Made by a program: the position numbers and the translations under genes. A stretch of DNA of 32,997 nucleotides from UBA1014 sp964344035 (GTDB lineage Bacteria; SAR324; NAC60-12), in the NCBI GenBank assembly GCA_964344035.1, contig CAYFLK010000048.1, positions 1-32,997 on the forward strand, in the 5' to 3' direction. This document shows positions 32,892-32,997 of this stretch, one piece after another. The notes beneath the pieces are model-generated. The model did not search any database and was not told the origin of the DNA. It was given only the letters and a program-made list of their open reading frames with translations. Each line of letters begins with the position of its first letter. The stretch's first letter is position 1.

Positions 32892-32997
32892 CCTGTAGCT
32901 TTTGAAACGGATTACTGATTTCTGAAACTCCTACCCTCTTAACCCTACAACGACACTTATACGGTTAGGCCGCTGTTTTTATCAGCTTATGCAAAAA

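Noticed and set aside
32984..32992. AGCTTATGC occurs here and at 13-21, near both ends of the window
   Set aside because: A single 9-mer repeat in 33 kb is expected by chance; there is no longer match around it to suggest attachment sites.
1..32997. CRISPR array, tRNA, rRNA, transposase, phage, toxin-antitoxin or defence system
   Set aside because: No regularly spaced long repeats, no cloverleaf or rRNA-like sequence, and no matching protein motifs were seen on either strand.

Overview
The window looks like a chromosomal segment of a free-living, heterotrophic, Gram-negative (diderm) bacterium of roughly 50% G+C. Evidence for a diderm is a periplasmic solute-binding protein with a cleavable signal peptide, a secreted zinc amidase of the AmiC type and other exported proteins. 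The long IspG with an extra middle domain and the Leptospira-type citramalate synthase argue against an ordinary gamma- or betaproteobacterium. They do not fix the phylum. Many starts have weak or no Shine-Dalgarno sequences. I see no tRNA, rRNA, CRISPR array, transposase or phage gene.

Region 1 (about 0.1-21.1 kb) is an organic-acid catabolic and transport region. In order it holds a TcuA-like flavoprotein (-), an amidase (+), a family III CoA-transferase (+), an EamA exporter (-), a second family III CoA-transferase (-), a serine/aspartate-glyoxylate-type aminotransferase (-), a large FAD/Fe-S D-2-hydroxyacid dehydrogenase (+), a short-chain dehydrogenase (+), an isocitrate-lyase-superfamily lyase (+), a complete Dpp/Opp-type ABC importer in the order ATPase-ATPase-binding protein-permease-permease (+), an AbrB-type membrane protein (-), and a crotonase-fold protein (+). 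The set fits uptake of small acids, amides or peptides, CoA activation, and oxidation or cleavage to central metabolites such as glyoxylate, pyruvate or oxaloacetate. No single known pathway is complete. Several members carry altered active sites: the SDR lacks the usual Ser and Tyr, and the crotonase lacks both usual Glu residues.

Region 2 (about 21.3-32.9 kb) is more house-keeping in character and all on the + strand. It holds an exported DUF302-like protein, a HAD phosphatase, a 437-bp non-coding stretch with short repeats, a tandem pair of exported paralogues (the second carries an amidase domain and the first does not), a second HAD phosphatase, a small four-helix membrane protein, (R)-citramalate synthase, an unusual NadD-like/PncC-like fusion, and long-form IspG. 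CimA would make citramalate from pyruvate for isoleucine. IspG serves the MEP isoprenoid pathway. The fusion suggests a role in pyridine-nucleotide salvage or sensing.

The most interesting items are the NadD-PncC fusion with altered catalytic motifs, the tandem amidase/non-amidase pair, the two active-site-altered enzymes, a pair of inverted dispersed short repeats around 26.4 and 27.7 kb, the repeat-rich gap at 23.0-23.2 kb, and hairpins on either side of the binding-protein gene in the ABC operon. I found no convincing defence, secretion or biosynthetic-cluster system. The family names come from motif recognition by eye, without database searches.
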